DNA of 64,000 nt from Lachnospiraceae bacterium (GCA_021201665.1 JAJQEO010000115.1:28554-92553), one strand, 5' to 3'. Positions 1 to 8,936 are shown, counted from the first letter of the stretch. Numbers and translations are program-made. Notes: generated from the sequence alone by a model not told the origin.

Positions 1-1214
1 CGGCCTCTTCCGCCAGAGCCGCCTCTGACTGGACGCTGTCCGTAGTGGCGGTAGAAGCGTCTGAGGAAAGATATGCCTCAGAAGAAGAACTGGAGGAATA
101 GGCGCTGGCGGAGCTGGAAGAGGAGTCCTCCAATACGGCTCCGGTGTCATAATCGCTGGCCGCGCCGTCAGCGCCCTCTTCCTCTGCGTCCTCGATCACC
201 ATGTCGCCGTCAACCATCATGATGCCGCCAAGCGTCCGCGCCACGCTGTTTTGAGAGGAGATTTCATAGAGCGCGTCATAAATTTCTTTGTAGCTGGAGG
301 CGTAGGTGAAGGGGTCGTCCGCGGCGCTCTCTGTTTCGGAGACTCCGGCATCCTCATTGGCACTCGCATCCTCGCTGGCATTCACATCTATGGCAGAATC
401 TACTCCATCATCGGCATTATTGCTATCGGCAATTTCACCATCGATCGCAATTGCATCTGCACTGTCATCGCTGGCACTGGCATTTTCACCGACAACCGCA
501 TCTTCATTGGCACTGTTAGTATCGACGGCCTCGGCACTCTCATCTGTGACAGCTATCTCCGGACTGCCGCCATAAGCTTCCGTACTGTACTCGCCGTTTC
601 CGACGCCCTCATCCAGCAGTACCGTGACAATCCCGCCCGTCTCTGTCTGTGCTGCGTCCCCGCTCTGAGAGGAACTGTTTCTCGAGATACGTCCGGCCAG
701 TCCGACCACAACAATCGCGAGCGTAAAGACCGCCGCCAGGCTCCCAAGACGCAGGGTAAGGCGCGAGATTTTGCTGCGGCCTGTTCCTCGCGGAGCATAT
801 GCACGATCTGCTTTTACGCCGGTCGCTGCCTCAACTTTCGTGCCTGTTTTCGCACCCGAATTGGCCTCCGGTTTTTCGTCTGTTTTCGCTTTCGAACCGG
901 CCTCTGATTTCATGCCTGTTATTATCCCCGGGACTACATCATCGCTTTTTACTTCTGCTTTCTCTTCCGTTTCAGCACCGGCTTCCACATCCGATATGGA
1001 ATCAATTTCTGCACGGCCTTCCGGCTTTTTCCTTCCCGTGTGCAGCTGCGATCCCTTTAGCATCTGCTCCACTGCTTCCGGGGAGAGCGAATCAGGCGGC
1101 GTGATCTGCCGCGCATCTTCTTTTATTTTTTGCAGGAGACCTTCTTCGCTGCCCACAGCCGGATTTTTATCCTGCTTCGTTTCATTGTTCGTAGTCTGGT
1201 TTTTATCTTGATTC
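1..1214 (-). CDS. Membrane-anchored protein downstream of ECF sigma factor, probable beta-propeller family, partial
   Basis: The frame is open from ATG at 1214 to the window edge, about 404 residues, so the C-terminus is missing. The start overlaps the sigma factor stop and has GGGAGG just upstream, which implies translational coupling. Residues about 1-150 are cytoplasmic, polar, and contain repeated Lys/Ala/Glu/Thr-rich stretches. One transmembrane segment follows (about 155-175). After it comes a very acidic Asn/Ala/Ser/Asp-rich linker (roughly 215-300), then a short ordered stretch (FTYASSYKEIYDAL), then a Ser-rich run. In Clostridia this gene position and this ordered motif are typical of proteins with a secreted beta-propeller domain (PF09826) that accompany sigma-70 family factors. 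That domain would lie beyond the edge, so the family call is inference. It may act as the anti-sigma partner of the neighbouring factor. Confidence 0.6.
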
Positions 1215-1724
1215 ATCGCATTGACCTCCCAGCATCTGCTGCATTTTCTTCAATGCCCGGCTCTGCCGCGAGCGGACGGTGTTCGGATTCATTCCCAACG
1301 TGTCAGAAATCTCCTGACTCGAATAGCCTGCAAAAAGATTCAGAGACAGGATCAGCCGGTCCTGGGGCGGCAGGGACTCAAACGCCGACCGGGTATCCAT
1401 CTGCTCCTCCAGATCCTTTTGGGGAGCAGGAATTGATTCGTCCAGCTCCTCCTGAAAATCACGGTAGCTGCGAATTCTGCGGGCGCATTTTTTGGATAAA
1501 ATCCGAAACATCCATGCCGAAAATGCGCCTGCCTCCCGCAGCGAGCCGATCTGCGCGAACGCATCCGTCACGGCCTCACTGACCGCGTCCTCCGCATCCT
1601 GCTCGTGCCGGAGCGTGTAGAGCGCGAAGCGGTATAAATCCCTGTAAATCTGTTCGTACAGCAGGGCAAAGGCGTGTACATCGCCGGACTGAGCCTGTCT
1701 GATAAGTTCTGTATTCTGAATCAT
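1203..1724 (-). CDS. ECF (sigma-70 family) RNA polymerase sigma factor
   Basis: A 173-residue protein with the two-domain plan of extracytoplasmic-function sigma factors. Region 2 lies at about residues 5-75 (FALLYEQIYRDLYRFAL, then AEDAVSEAVTDAF). Region 4 lies at about 110-165 (LPPQDRLILSLNLFAGYSSQEI, with the helix-turn-helix TLGMNPNTVRSRQSRALKKM). I chose ATG at 1724 because GGAGGA sits seven bases upstream; a longer reading from 1769 has no such site. It would direct core polymerase to promoters of an envelope or stress regulon, and the overlapping downstream membrane gene probably controls its activity. A -35/-10 pair lies about 185 bases upstream. The regulon cannot be told from sequence. 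Confidence 0.9.
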   Translation of the reverse strand: MIQNTELIRQAQSGDVHAFALLYEQIYRDLYRFALYTLRHEQDAEDAVSEAVTDAFAQIGSLREAGAFSAWMFRILSKKCARRIRSYRDFQEELDESIPAPQKDLEEQMDTRSAFESLPPQDRLILSLNLFAGYSSQEISDTLGMNPNTVRSRQSRALKKMQQMLGGQCDESR

Positions 1725-1908
1725 ACGTTTTCCTCCTCCTGCCGTTTTGGCAGGGAGCTGACCAGTCATCCGGACATCTCCTCCCGGGCGGGATATGCGG
1801 ACGCTGTAAAACCGGTTCTGTATATATAGTGAAGAAAAGCGGCTGCTTTGTTGCAGGCGTATTAAAAAATTCTTTTCTAAATGCAGGGCGAAACGATTTA
1901 TGAGGCTT

Positions 1909-1937
1909 ACTATAGCTTATGAAAGGCTGAAATACAA
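1909..1937 (-). promoter_or_regulatory. Candidate sigma-A promoter for the ECF sigma operon
   Basis: On the minus strand TTGTAT (1937-1932) and TATAGT (1914-1909) are separated by 17 bases. This would place transcription start near 1902 and leave a 5' leader of about 180 bases before the sigma gene. Nothing else is recognisable in the rest of 1725-2037. Confidence 0.45.
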
Positions 1938-2037
1938 GTATATTTCGTAGAGGCCTGGCATACAAAAGAGCGCATTGTTACTGTTCACACCTGTAGAGGA
2001 AGAAATACCGTAAAATTGCTAATGATGTGATCTGTAA

Positions 2038-2050
2038 TGTGCAATGCACA
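2038..2050. promoter_or_regulatory. Perfect palindrome upstream of toxin-antitoxin promoter, candidate operator
   Basis: TGTGCA-A-TGCACA is a perfect 6+1+6 inverted repeat ending nine bases before the -35 box of the toxin-antitoxin promoter. DinJ/RelB antitoxins autoregulate through palindromes near their promoters, so this is a plausible binding site. No experimental basis. Confidence 0.45.
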
Positions 2051-2059
2051 AACGATGTA

Positions 2060-2088
2060 TTGACGGATCAAGGCTTTAATGTTATACT
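2060..2088 (+). promoter_or_regulatory. Promoter of the DinJ/YafQ-type operon
   Basis: TTGACG (2060-2065), 17-base spacer, TATACT (2083-2088). Transcription would start near 2095, about 20 bases before the antitoxin start codon. Confidence 0.65.
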
Positions 2089-2115
2089 ATGAAACAAAGA
2101 AGAGGAGGGATTAAA

Positions 2116-2403
2116 ATGGCAACAACAAATGTGACTATGCGGATGGATGTTTCTTTAAAGAACCAGCTTCAGGAATTGGTTTCTGACTTGGGACTTGATA
2201 TGACAACTTTTTTTACAATGGCTGCCAAACAGGCTGTAAGGGAGCAGGCAATTCCGTTTAAAGCGGCGTTGAATACCCCGAATCAGGAAACCATTGAGGC
2301 GATGGCGGAAGTAGAATATATGCGCCAGCACCCCAATGCAGGGAAAACATATAATAGCTTTTCGGAGCTGCTCGGCGACCTGGATGGCGAGGATGATGAT
2401 TGA
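2116..2403 (+). CDS. RelB/DinJ family antitoxin
   Basis: A 95-residue protein. The N-terminal part (MATTNVTMRMDVSLKNQLQE) is a ribbon-helix-helix DNA-binding domain of the DinJ/RelB class, with the characteristic beta strand followed by LGLDMTTFFTMAAKQAV. The acidic C-terminal tail (about 60-95) would wrap the toxin. GGAGGG lies seven bases before ATG at 2116; an upstream in-frame ATG at 2089 falls at the promoter's -10 box and is discarded. The stop codon overlaps the toxin start by one base (TGATG), so the two are translationally coupled. It should neutralise the YafQ-like toxin and repress the operon. Confidence 0.9.
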   Translation: MATTNVTMRMDVSLKNQLQELVSDLGLDMTTFFTMAAKQAVREQAIPFKAALNTPNQETIEAMAEVEYMRQHPNAGKTYNSFSELLGDLDGEDDD

Positions 2404-2681
2404 TGAAATATCAGATAAAGAGAACAGGAAAATTTAAAAAGGATTTGAAGAAAGCGATTGCCCGTGGGTACAATATGGCTCTGATGGACACTGTTGTTAC
2501 AGCTTTGTCAGAAGGGCGGGAGTTAGATGAAAAATACCATGATCATCTGTTAAACGGAGATTGGACAGGATATAGAGTGTGCCATATTTTGCCGGACTGG
2601 CTGTTGATATACAAATATGATAATGATGATCTGATTTTATATCTTACCAGAACTGGAAGCCACAGCGATTTGTTTAAGTGA
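2403..2681 (+). CDS. YafQ family mRNA interferase toxin
   Basis: A 92-residue basic protein of the RelE superfamily. The N-terminal KYQIKRTGKFKKDLKKAIARG and the central CHILPDWLLIYKYDND match the YafQ pattern. Candidate catalytic residues are all present: His in YHDHLL, His and Asp in the HILPDW stretch, and the C-terminal His and Phe in GSHSDLF. Such toxins cleave mRNA on the ribosome when the antitoxin is degraded. ATG at 2403 overlaps the antitoxin stop; a TTG three bases earlier is not needed. The next gene is nearly 300 bases away, so this is a two-gene operon. Confidence 0.9.
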   Translation: MKYQIKRTGKFKKDLKKAIARGYNMALMDTVVTALSEGRELDEKYHDHLLNGDWTGYRVCHILPDWLLIYKYDNDDLILYLTRTGSHSDLFK

Positions 2682-2723
2682 CATTTTTACAAAATAATTA
2701 AGAAAGCATGAAGGGGTTCGCTC

Positions 2724-2752
2724 TTGCGTACCTGCCACAAAATGGGTATAAT
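2724..2752 (+). promoter_or_regulatory. Candidate promoter for asnS
   Basis: TTGCGT (2724-2729), 17-base spacer, TATAAT (2747-2752). The predicted 5' leader is about 210 bases and contains a GC-rich stem near 2801-2828 and the 27-base tandem repeat. I see no T-box features in it (no conserved GGGTGG-type antiterminator). Confidence 0.55.
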
Positions 2753-2830
2753 CGGAATTAATGGGGAAGCGGCCGCCGTTATCAGCTATCTTAGAATACA
2801 GAGCAGCAGCGGCAGACTGCTATGCTGCAT

Positions 2831-2911
2831 AAGCCGGAATGGGTACGCCAATATAATAAACCGGAGCGGATATACCAATAGAATAAGCCGGGAATAGTAT
2901 GCCGCTATAAT
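2831..2911 (+). repeat. 27-bp imperfect tandem repeat, three copies
   Basis: Three consecutive 27-base units (2831-2857, 2858-2884, 2885-2911), each starting AA(G/A)CCGG and ending (T/G)A(A)T, lie in the asnS 5' leader. One frame reads ISRNGYANI / INRSGYTNR / ISRE-stop, but the frame is short and begins inside the promoter, so I treat the array as non-coding. Confidence 0.75.
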
Positions 2912-2971
2912 AAATATGCCGAAACCGAGATGCAAAAAATATCAAAGACAGACAAGAAAGGGACAGTTATT

Positions 2972-4366
2972 ATGGACTATCAGTTTACCACAGTGAAGGA
3001 ATTGTACCGCGACCGGGACAGCTTTATCGGACGGGAGATTACGGTCGGCGGATGGGTGCGCAGCATCCGCGATTCAAAGACCTTTGGATTTATCGTGCTG
3101 CACGACGGCACGTTTTTTGAAACGCTTCAGATAGTATATTCTGACCAGCTGGCGAATTTTGCTGAGATTTCGAAGCTGAATGTCGGTTCGGCCGTGATTG
3201 TGAAGGGGACGCTGGTGGCGACGCCGAACGCGAAGCAGCCGTTTGAGATCCAGGCCTCCTCCGTGGAGGTGGAGGGCGCGTCGACACCGGATTATCCGAT
3301 GCAGAAAAAGCGCCATTCGATGGAGTATCTGCGCACGGTTCCGCACCTGCGCCCGAGGACGAACACCTTTCAGGCCGTGTTCCGCGTGCGCTCACTGGTT
3401 GCGTACGCGATCCACACCTTTTTCCAGGAACGCGGCTTTGTCTATGTGCATACGCCTCTGATCACGGCGAGTGATTGCGAGGGCGCCGGAGAGATGTTCC
3501 AGGTGACGACGCTCGACATGGAGAATCCGCCGCGCGACGACAAGGGAGCCGTTGATTTTTCAAAGGATTTCTTTGGCAAGCCGACCAACCTGACCGTAAG
3601 CGGACAGCTTGACGTGGAGGCATTTGCGCAGGCGTTTCGGAATGTTTACACCTTCGGGCCGACCTTCCGCGCGGAGAATTCCAACACCGCACGCCACGCG
3701 GCGGAGTTCTGGATGATCGAGCCGGAGATTTCCTTCGCGGACCTGGAGGACGACATGATCCTTGCGGAGAGCATGATCAAATACATCATCCGCTACGTGC
3801 TGGAAAACGCGCCGGAGGAGATGAAGTTTTTTAATTCCTTTGTGGACAAGGGGCTGCTCGAGAGGCTGAACCATGTGCTCAGCTCTGATTTTGGGCGGAT
3901 CACTTACACCGAGGCGGTGGAGATTCTGAGCAAGCATAACGATAAATTTGAGTACAAGGTTTCCTGGGGCAGCGATCTGCAGACGGAGCACGAGCGCTAT
4001 CTGACCGAGCAGATTTATAAGCGCCCGCTGTTTGTCACCGATTATCCGAAGGAGATCAAGGCATTTTATATGAAGCTGAACGAGGACGGGAAGACAGTGC
4101 GCGCGATGGACTGCCTGGTGCCGGGCATCGGAGAGATCATTGGCGGCAGCCAGAGGGAGGATGACCTGGAGGTTCTTACCCGCCGGATCGCCGAGCTGGG
4201 GATGAAGCCGGAGGATTACGCGTATTACGTGGATTTGCGCAAATACGGCTCCACCCGCCACTCAGGGTTTGGCCTTGGCTTTGAGCGCTGCGTGATGTAT
4301 CTGACCGGCATGTCCAACATCCGCGATGTATTGCCGTATCCGCGGACAGTGGGGAATCTGCAGTAA
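2972..4366 (+). CDS. asnS: Asparagine-tRNA ligase
   Basis: A 464-residue class IIb aminoacyl-tRNA synthetase of normal length. An N-terminal OB-fold anticodon-binding domain (residues about 15-110, [20 protein letters not shown]) is followed by the catalytic domain. Motif 2 is seen in [20 protein letters not shown] and motif 3 in the [20 protein letters not shown] stretch near the C-terminus. The phrase NSNTARH with AEFWMIEPE is typical of AsnRS, not AspRS. It charges tRNA-Asn with asparagine in the cytoplasm. ATG at 2972 ([11 protein letters not shown]) matches family starts; an ORF extension to 2930 is unlikely. The response-regulator gene follows after 33 bases with no terminator, so they may be co-transcribed. 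Confidence 0.95.
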   Translation: MDYQFTTVKELYRDRDSFIGREITVGGWVRSIRDSKTFGFIVLHDGTFFETLQIVYSDQLANFAEISKLNVGSAVIVKGTLVATPNAKQPFEIQASSVEVEGASTPDYPMQKKRHSMEYLRTVPHLRPRTNTFQAVFRVRSLVAYAIHTFFQERGFVYVHTPLITASDCEGAGEMFQVTTLDMENPPRDDKGAVDFSKDFFGKPTNLTVSGQLDVEAFAQAFRNVYTFGPTFRAENSNTARHAAEFWMIEPEISFADLEDDMILAESMIKYIIRYVLENAPEEMKFFNSFVDKGLLERLNHVLSSDFGRITYTEAVEILSKHNDKFEYKVSWGSDLQTEHERYLTEQIYKRPLFVTDYPKEIKAFYMKLNEDGKTVRAMDCLVPGIGEIIGGSQREDDLEVLTRRIAELGMKPEDYAYYVDLRKYGSTRHSGFGLGFERCVMYLTGMSNIRDVLPYPRTVGNLQ

Positions 4367-4399
4367 GCTCAATGTTCTTTTAGGAGGCATTTACGTTTC

Positions 4400-5095
4400 A
4401 TGAGCAAAATACTGGTTTTGGACAACGAAAGGGAGATCGCGGAGGTCATTGGACTTTATCTGCGAAACGAGGGCTACGAGGTGGAGCTGGCTTATTCCGG
4501 CCGCGAGGTGCTTGACCGGGTTGCGCAGTCGCCGCCTGATCTGGCGCTGCTGGATGTGATGCTTCCGGATATCGACGGCTTCCGGGTGCTGCGCAAAATC
4601 CGTGAGAGCTATACCTTCCCCGTGATTATGCTGACCGCAAAGACGGAGTACACGGACAAGATCAACGGACTCACACTCGGCGCGGATGATTACATACCAA
4701 AGCCGTTCAATCCGCTGGAGATGGTCGCCCGCGTCAAGGCACAGCTTCGCCGTTATACGAAATACAATGAGAGCGGCGGCAGCCTGCCGGACAATATTAT
4801 TGACTTTGGCGGACTCTTGATGAACCGTGACACCCACGAGTGCGTGTTCAACGAGCGGGAGCTGCTGCTTACGCCGATTGAGTTTGATATTCTCTGGCTG
4901 CTGTGTGAAAACCGCGGAAAGGTGATCAGTTCCGAGCAGCTTTTCGAGCAGATCTGGAAGGAAAAGTATTTTAAAAACAGCAACAACACCGTGATGGTCC
5001 ACATCCGCCATCTGCGCGAGAAGATGGGAGACGGGCATCGGAAAAGTGATTTTATCAAGACCGTCTGGGGCGTCGGGTATAAAATCGATAAATAG
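4400..5095 (+). CDS. OmpR/PhoB-type response regulator, VanR-like
   Basis: A 231-residue two-domain regulator. The receiver domain spans 3-118, with phosphoacceptor Asp52 (LALLDVMLPD), Thr79 and Lys101 (IPKPF). The acidic pocket reads Asp8-Asn9-Glu10, so one position usually Asp is Asn. The winged-helix DNA-binding domain spans about 135-231 (LTPIEFDILWLLCENRGKVI and SNNTVMVHIRHLREKM). Overall it resembles the VanR group. TAGGAGG lies upstream of the ATG. The partner kinase starts 261 bases downstream. No van resistance genes (vanH, ligase, vanX) are nearby, so glycopeptide resistance should not be assumed; an envelope-related signal is more likely given the downstream sortase. Confidence 0.93.
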   Translation: MSKILVLDNEREIAEVIGLYLRNEGYEVELAYSGREVLDRVAQSPPDLALLDVMLPDIDGFRVLRKIRESYTFPVIMLTAKTEYTDKINGLTLGADDYIPKPFNPLEMVARVKAQLRRYTKYNESGGSLPDNIIDFGGLLMNRDTHECVFNERELLLTPIEFDILWLLCENRGKVISSEQLFEQIWKEKYFKNSNNTVMVHIRHLREKMGDGHRKSDFIKTVWGVGYKIDK

Positions 5096-5189
5096 TCATT
5101 CGCAGTTTGGTTGATTGAACGGCAGCGGGGCGATATGTCAGCCTGGGATTTTGATTCTGTGTTTAGAAATAAGCCGACGGCAATCTCAT

Positions 5190-5300
5190 TGGCTTTATAC
5201 AATGTAAGCCGCGCAATAAAAAATCGCTTCGCGATTGGCGCGGCCTTCGTCCATACTCGCTCAGCGAGTACGGACATTCAATGGCTGATTCGCAAGCGAT
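5190..5300. repeat. Dispersed hairpin repeat (family R2) between regulator and kinase genes
   Basis: The stretch has small stems (ATCGCTTCGCGAT; ACTCGC-TC-AGCGAGT). It recurs in inverted orientation at 31553-31685: the 24 bases around AATCGCTTCGCGATTGG are identical, and a TACAATG...AAGCCGCGC module is shared. The element accounts for most of the otherwise empty 5096-5356 gap. Confidence 0.7.
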
Positions 5301-5356
5301 TATTCGGAAATAATTGAGAAGCAGATATTCTGAAAAACAGGGGAATCGGGTGAAAA

Positions 5357-6547
5357 ATGAAAAACAGATATGGAAAAATCGGGCGGAATATGCTGCTCCG
5401 CTCTGCGCTGATCAGTATCCTGGCGGTAGCGGCCGGCTATGGTCTGCTGACCTTTCTTACAAGGGGAATTGGAGGGGAGACCTTTCAGAGTCTGATACTG
5501 AAGATCCTGCAAAAGCTTGGCATGTCGGAGGAGTATGCGGCCGCAGTATACACCAGGCTGCTGATTAATGGGAAGATGCTGTTTGTGCTGGGCGGTTTTT
5601 TTCTGATGTTTTTCATCTTTTTTTTGCTCTCACTCAGACGGATGGTGCGTTACCTGAACAGCGTCAGCGGCGGACTGGACATCGTTCTTTCGGAATCTCC
5701 GGAATCCATCCTGCTCCCTGGCGAGCTGGAGCCGATGGCAGAGCAGCTGAACGAGCTTCGCCGCCGCCTTTCCTGGCGCGCTCAGCAGGCGGTGGAGAGT
5801 GAACAGCGCAAGAACGAGATGGTCGTCTGTCTGGCGCATGATCTGAAGACGCCGCTGACCTCTGTGACGGCGTATCTGACCATGTTGGACGAGCATCCGG
5901 AGATGTCGCAGGAGGAGCGTGTAAAATATACGCACATTACACTGGAAAAAGCGATTCGGCTGGAAGAACTGATGGACGAGTTCTTCGAGATTACCCGTTT
6001 CAACGCGCAGGACATTACACTGGAAAAGCGGGAAATCAACCTTTCCATCATGCTGGAGCAGCTGGAGGATGAAAATTATGGGCTGCTGAACGCAAAGAAC
6101 ATGACCTGTGTGGTTGACGTTCAGGAGGGCCTGTTGATGCGGGGCGACCCGGAGCAGCTGGCCCGCGTCTTTGACAACCTGCTGAAAAATGCGGCCGCGT
6201 ATGGAAATGAGGGTTCTCAGATCCTGATCCAGGCACGCGGCGGAAATGGAGGGATCACCATCGTCTTTACGAACGAGGGGCCGCAGATTCCGCAGAAAAA
6301 ACTGGAAATGATTTTTGAAAAGTTCTACCGTGTCGACGACGGCAGATCAAGTAAAACGGGGGGCGCCGGGCTGGGGCTCGCGATCGCGAAACGGATCGTG
6401 GAGATGCACGGCGGAGCAATATCGGCGGTGAGCGACAGGAAAAATACGCGCTTTATCGTGAATGTACCGGTGGACGCGCCGGCCGCAAAGGGGGAAAGCG
6501 ATGAAAAGGAACAAAAACAACGGTCACGACGGAAACTGGCAAAATGA
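5357..6547 (+). CDS. Sensor histidine kinase, VanS-like
   Basis: A 396-residue membrane kinase. Transmembrane helices lie at about 13-35 and 73-93, with a short extracellular loop of about 40 residues between them. A HAMP-like linker leads to the H-box CLAHDLKTPLTSV with phosphorylated His161. The ATPase domain follows (N-box FDNLLKNAAAYG, F-box, G-box KTGGAGLGLAIAKRIVEMHGG). It should phosphorylate the adjacent VanR-like regulator. The C-terminal tail (about 370-396) is Lys/Glu/Arg-rich, and its last 47 bases overlap the sortase start, which suggests coupling of the three genes. The small sensor loop fits a membrane or envelope cue. Confidence 0.92.
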   Translation: MKNRYGKIGRNMLLRSALISILAVAAGYGLLTFLTRGIGGETFQSLILKILQKLGMSEEYAAAVYTRLLINGKMLFVLGGFFLMFFIFFLLSLRRMVRYLNSVSGGLDIVLSESPESILLPGELEPMAEQLNELRRRLSWRAQQAVESEQRKNEMVVCLAHDLKTPLTSVTAYLTMLDEHPEMSQEERVKYTHITLEKAIRLEELMDEFFEITRFNAQDITLEKREINLSIMLEQLEDENYGLLNAKNMTCVVDVQEGLLMRGDPEQLARVFDNLLKNAAAYGNEGSQILIQARGGNGGITIVFTNEGPQIPQKKLEMIFEKFYRVDDGRSSKTGGAGLGLAIAKRIVEMHGGAISAVSDRKNTRFIVNVPVDAPAAKGESDEKEQKQRSRRKLAK

Positions 6548-7787
6548 CAGTTATTCTGACGGGTATTCCGGTGGTTATGGCGGAAACGGATATGGCTACG
6601 ACCAGGACGGCGGCTATGGCACAAGCAGTTATGGTGGGAGCAGCTATGGAGCAGACAGTGGCTACGGAACAGCTGGCGGTTACGGTGGAAGTAGCTACGG
6701 CTCAAATGGTGCTTATAATGGAAGCAGCTATGGTCAGGATGGCGGTTATGGCGGAAACGGATATGGCTACAGCCAGGACGGCGGCTATGGTGTGAGCAGC
6801 TACAGCTCGAATGGCGGTTATAGCGGAAACAGCTATGGCGGAGGCGGCTACGGCGGCCGCGGAAACGGGAACAACGGCAGTTATGGCGGAAATCCGGGCG
6901 GCGCGGGCAACGGCTCCGGTAAGAAGCCGCGCAAAAAAAGAAGCAGGGCCGGCGATGTGTTGAGCATTATTGTGATGGTCGTGGCCTTCGGCGTATTTGT
7001 CTTTGCCGGATATAAGCTCTACGGCTATTACAAAGAATATCAGAAGGCGGACGATGAGTATGCCAATCTGGCTACCTACACGACCGACGAGACGGAGACG
7101 GAGGACCTGGACGCACTGGAAGAGGCGTTTGAAAATGAGGGACCGCAGAGCGTCAGCGGCCGGGAGGTGAAGACGGTAGAGGTGGACGATGAGGAGGTCA
7201 ATCTTCCGACTATGGTCAACCCGATTGATTTTGAGTCCCTGAAAGAAGTAAATTCTGATATTGTGGGCTGGCTGAAGATTCGCGCGCTCGACTTGAGCTA
7301 TCCGGTCGTGCAGGGAGAAGACAATGACTATTACCTGCATCAGTCCTTCGAACAGGAATATCTCTTTGCCGGATGCCTCTTTGTGAACTTCGAAAATAAC
7401 AGCGATTTCACGGATCAGAACACGATTATCTATGGGCATAATATGAAAAACGGTTCCATGTTCGGTTCTCTGAAGAAGTTCCGGGACGAGGAGGTCTATA
7501 ATAAGAGCAAATACTTCTGGATTTTCACGGAAGACATCATCTTTCAGTACCGGATCTTTTCAGCGCGCGTTGTGAATAAGGTGGGGCAGACCTACCAGAC
7601 TGTCTTTACAGATGACGAAGAGTTCCAGGAGTTCCTGGACACGGCGATGGAGGACTCCGAGGTGGACAACAGTAACGTGACCATTTCCACAGACGACAAG
7701 GTCGTGACTCTTTCCACCTGTACCGGCGATTCGGCGACCCGCTTTGTCGTGCAGGGGAAGCTTGTGCAGATGTACGCGTCAAAGTAG
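6501..7787 (+). CDS. Class B sortase with Gly/Tyr/Ser-rich low-complexity N-terminal domain
   Basis: A 428-residue protein. Residues 18-140 are an unusual repeat region built from units such as GGYGGSSYG and NGYGYDQDGGYG, nearly devoid of hydrophobic residues. A basic stretch (KKPRKKRSR, 141-149) precedes one transmembrane helix (153-172). The extracellular sortase domain has His313 (IIYGHNM), Cys407 (TLSTCTG) and Arg414 (SATRFVV), the catalytic triad of sortases; the VVQGEDNDYYLHQSF stretch is typical of class B. It would attach proteins to the cell wall or crosslink them. With N-in topology the Gly/Tyr domain is cytoplasmic. ATG at 6501 with GGGGGAAA upstream overlaps the kinase gene end. 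No sortase substrate gene is nearby. Confidence 0.9.
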   Translation: MKRNKNNGHDGNWQNDSYSDGYSGGYGGNGYGYDQDGGYGTSSYGGSSYGADSGYGTAGGYGGSSYGSNGAYNGSSYGQDGGYGGNGYGYSQDGGYGVSSYSSNGGYSGNSYGGGGYGGRGNGNNGSYGGNPGGAGNGSGKKPRKKRSRAGDVLSIIVMVVAFGVFVFAGYKLYGYYKEYQKADDEYANLATYTTDETETEDLDALEEAFENEGPQSVSGREVKTVEVDDEEVNLPTMVNPIDFESLKEVNSDIVGWLKIRALDLSYPVVQGEDNDYYLHQSFEQEYLFAGCLFVNFENNSDFTDQNTIIYGHNMKNGSMFGSLKKFRDEEVYNKSKYFWIFTEDIIFQYRIFSARVVNKVGQTYQTVFTDDEEFQEFLDTAMEDSEVDNSNVTISTDDKVVTLSTCTGDSATRFVVQGKLVQMYASK

Positions 7788-7965
7788 AAGGATACTGGTA
7801 TCCGCAAGGAATATATAAATAAAAACAAACTGATTGCATGCAGGATGGAATAAAACAATATAGAGCAAAATAGAGCAGTGCCACAAGGTAGTGTCACTAA
7901 GCGTAGTACAGGTCAGTACAAAATTACACGGAGAACGGAAAAAGCAAAGAGGTTGAGAGAACTAC

Positions 7966-8718
7966 ATGGAAATGGGGGTAAGAATCTTGAACAACATCGA
8001 ACAGCTGCAGCAGATCATCGACAATACTAACAACATCGTCTTTTTCGGCGGAGCCGGGGTTTCAACCGAGAGCGGTATCCCGGATTTCCGGAGCGTGGAT
8101 GGACTTTACCATCAGAAATACGACTATCCGCCGGAGACCATATTGAGTCATACCTTTTTTAAGAGGCAGACGAAAGAATTCTATCGCTTCTACCGAGACA
8201 AAATGCTGGTGCTTGACGCGGAGCCGAACGCTGCGCATAAAAAGCTCGCCGAGTTGGAGGAGTGTGGCAAGCTGAAGGCAGTCGTGACGCAGAACATCGA
8301 CGGTCTTCATCAGAAGGCCGGCAGCAAAAGGGTGCTGGAGCTGCACGGAAGCATTCACCGCAATTACTGCCAGCGCTGCCACGCGTGCTTTGACGGAAAG
8401 CAGATGCAGGAGCTTCTGCAAAGCGAAGATGGTCTGCCGCACTGCTTCTGCGGCGGAGTGATCAAGCCGGACGTCGTCCTTTACGAGGAGGGACTCGACC
8501 AGAAAACGATGCAGGACTCCATCCGTTATATTTCTCAGGCGGACGTACTGATCATCGGCGGCACATCGCTTGCGGTCTACCCGGCGGCCGGACTCATCGA
8601 TTACTTCCAGGGACGCCATCTGGTCGTGATCAACATGGCGCCGACCCCGCGCGACCGGCATGCTGATCTGCTCATACAGGAAAAAATCGGGACGGTGCTG
8701 GGAGCACTGCACGTTTAA
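7966..8718 (+). CDS. NAD-dependent protein deacetylase, sirtuin family
   Basis: A 250-residue single-domain sirtuin. The NAD-binding motif GAGVSTESGIPDFRS spans 29-43, TQNIDGLHQKAG lies at 108-119, and the catalytic His is in LELHGS (His127). A four-cysteine zinc site is complete (Cys135, Cys138, Cys160, Cys162). It uses NAD to remove acyl groups from protein lysines, for example on acetyl-CoA synthetase. The start is slightly uncertain: ATG 7966, ATG 7972, or a TTG at 7987 that has GGGGG upstream. It is followed closely by the DUF951 gene. Confidence 0.93.
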   Translation: MEMGVRILNNIEQLQQIIDNTNNIVFFGGAGVSTESGIPDFRSVDGLYHQKYDYPPETILSHTFFKRQTKEFYRFYRDKMLVLDAEPNAAHKKLAELEECGKLKAVVTQNIDGLHQKAGSKRVLELHGSIHRNYCQRCHACFDGKQMQELLQSEDGLPHCFCGGVIKPDVVLYEEGLDQKTMQDSIRYISQADVLIIGGTSLAVYPAAGLIDYFQGRHLVVINMAPTPRDRHADLLIQEKIGTVLGALHV

Positions 8719-8756
8719 GAAATGTGTCATCCAGAAAAAGACCGGAGGTGTTTTGT

Positions 8757-8936
8757 TTGGATTTTGAAGTGGGCGACATCGTAAAACTAAAAAAGAAGCA
8801 CCCCTGCGGCAGTCAGGAGTGGGAAATCCTCCGCGTCGGGGCAGATTTTCGCCTGAAATGTATGGGCTGCGCCCATCAGATCATGGTTCCGCGGAAGCTT
8901 GTTGAAAAAAATGCGCGGGGACTGAGGAAACAGTAA
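8757..8936 (+). CDS. DUF951 family small protein
   Basis: A 59-residue protein beginning with TTG at 8757, eight bases after a strong GGAGGTG. The core VGDIVKLKKKHPCGSQEWEILRVGADFRLKCMGC is diagnostic of DUF951. It has a HPCG motif, a second CMGC pair that may bind metal, and a C-terminal MVPRKLVEK. The function is unknown; in Firmicutes it often sits near rpsF or mechanosensitive channel genes. It starts 39 bases after the sirtuin stop and is probably co-transcribed with it. A longer reading from 8724 lacks a ribosome binding site. Confidence 0.88.
   Translation: MDFEVGDIVKLKKKHPCGSQEWEILRVGADFRLKCMGCAHQIMVPRKLVEKNARGLRKQ

Noticed and set aside
2742..2897. A 51-codon frame upstream of asnS with a repeated NGYANI-like peptide
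   Set aside because: It starts inside the spacer of the asnS promoter, has no ribosome binding site and ends within the third 27-bp repeat.
2682..2971. T-box riboswitch for asnS
   Set aside because: No specifier-loop or conserved antiterminator sequence was found in the leader.
3560..4261. A 233-codon minus-strand frame over asnS
   Set aside because: It is antisense to a certain gene, has no recognisable domain, and similar long antisense frames occur over most GC-rich genes here.
4400..6547. Glycopeptide resistance (van) cluster
   Set aside because: Only VanR- and VanS-like regulators are present; no vanH, D-Ala-D-Lac/Ser ligase, vanX or vanT is nearby.
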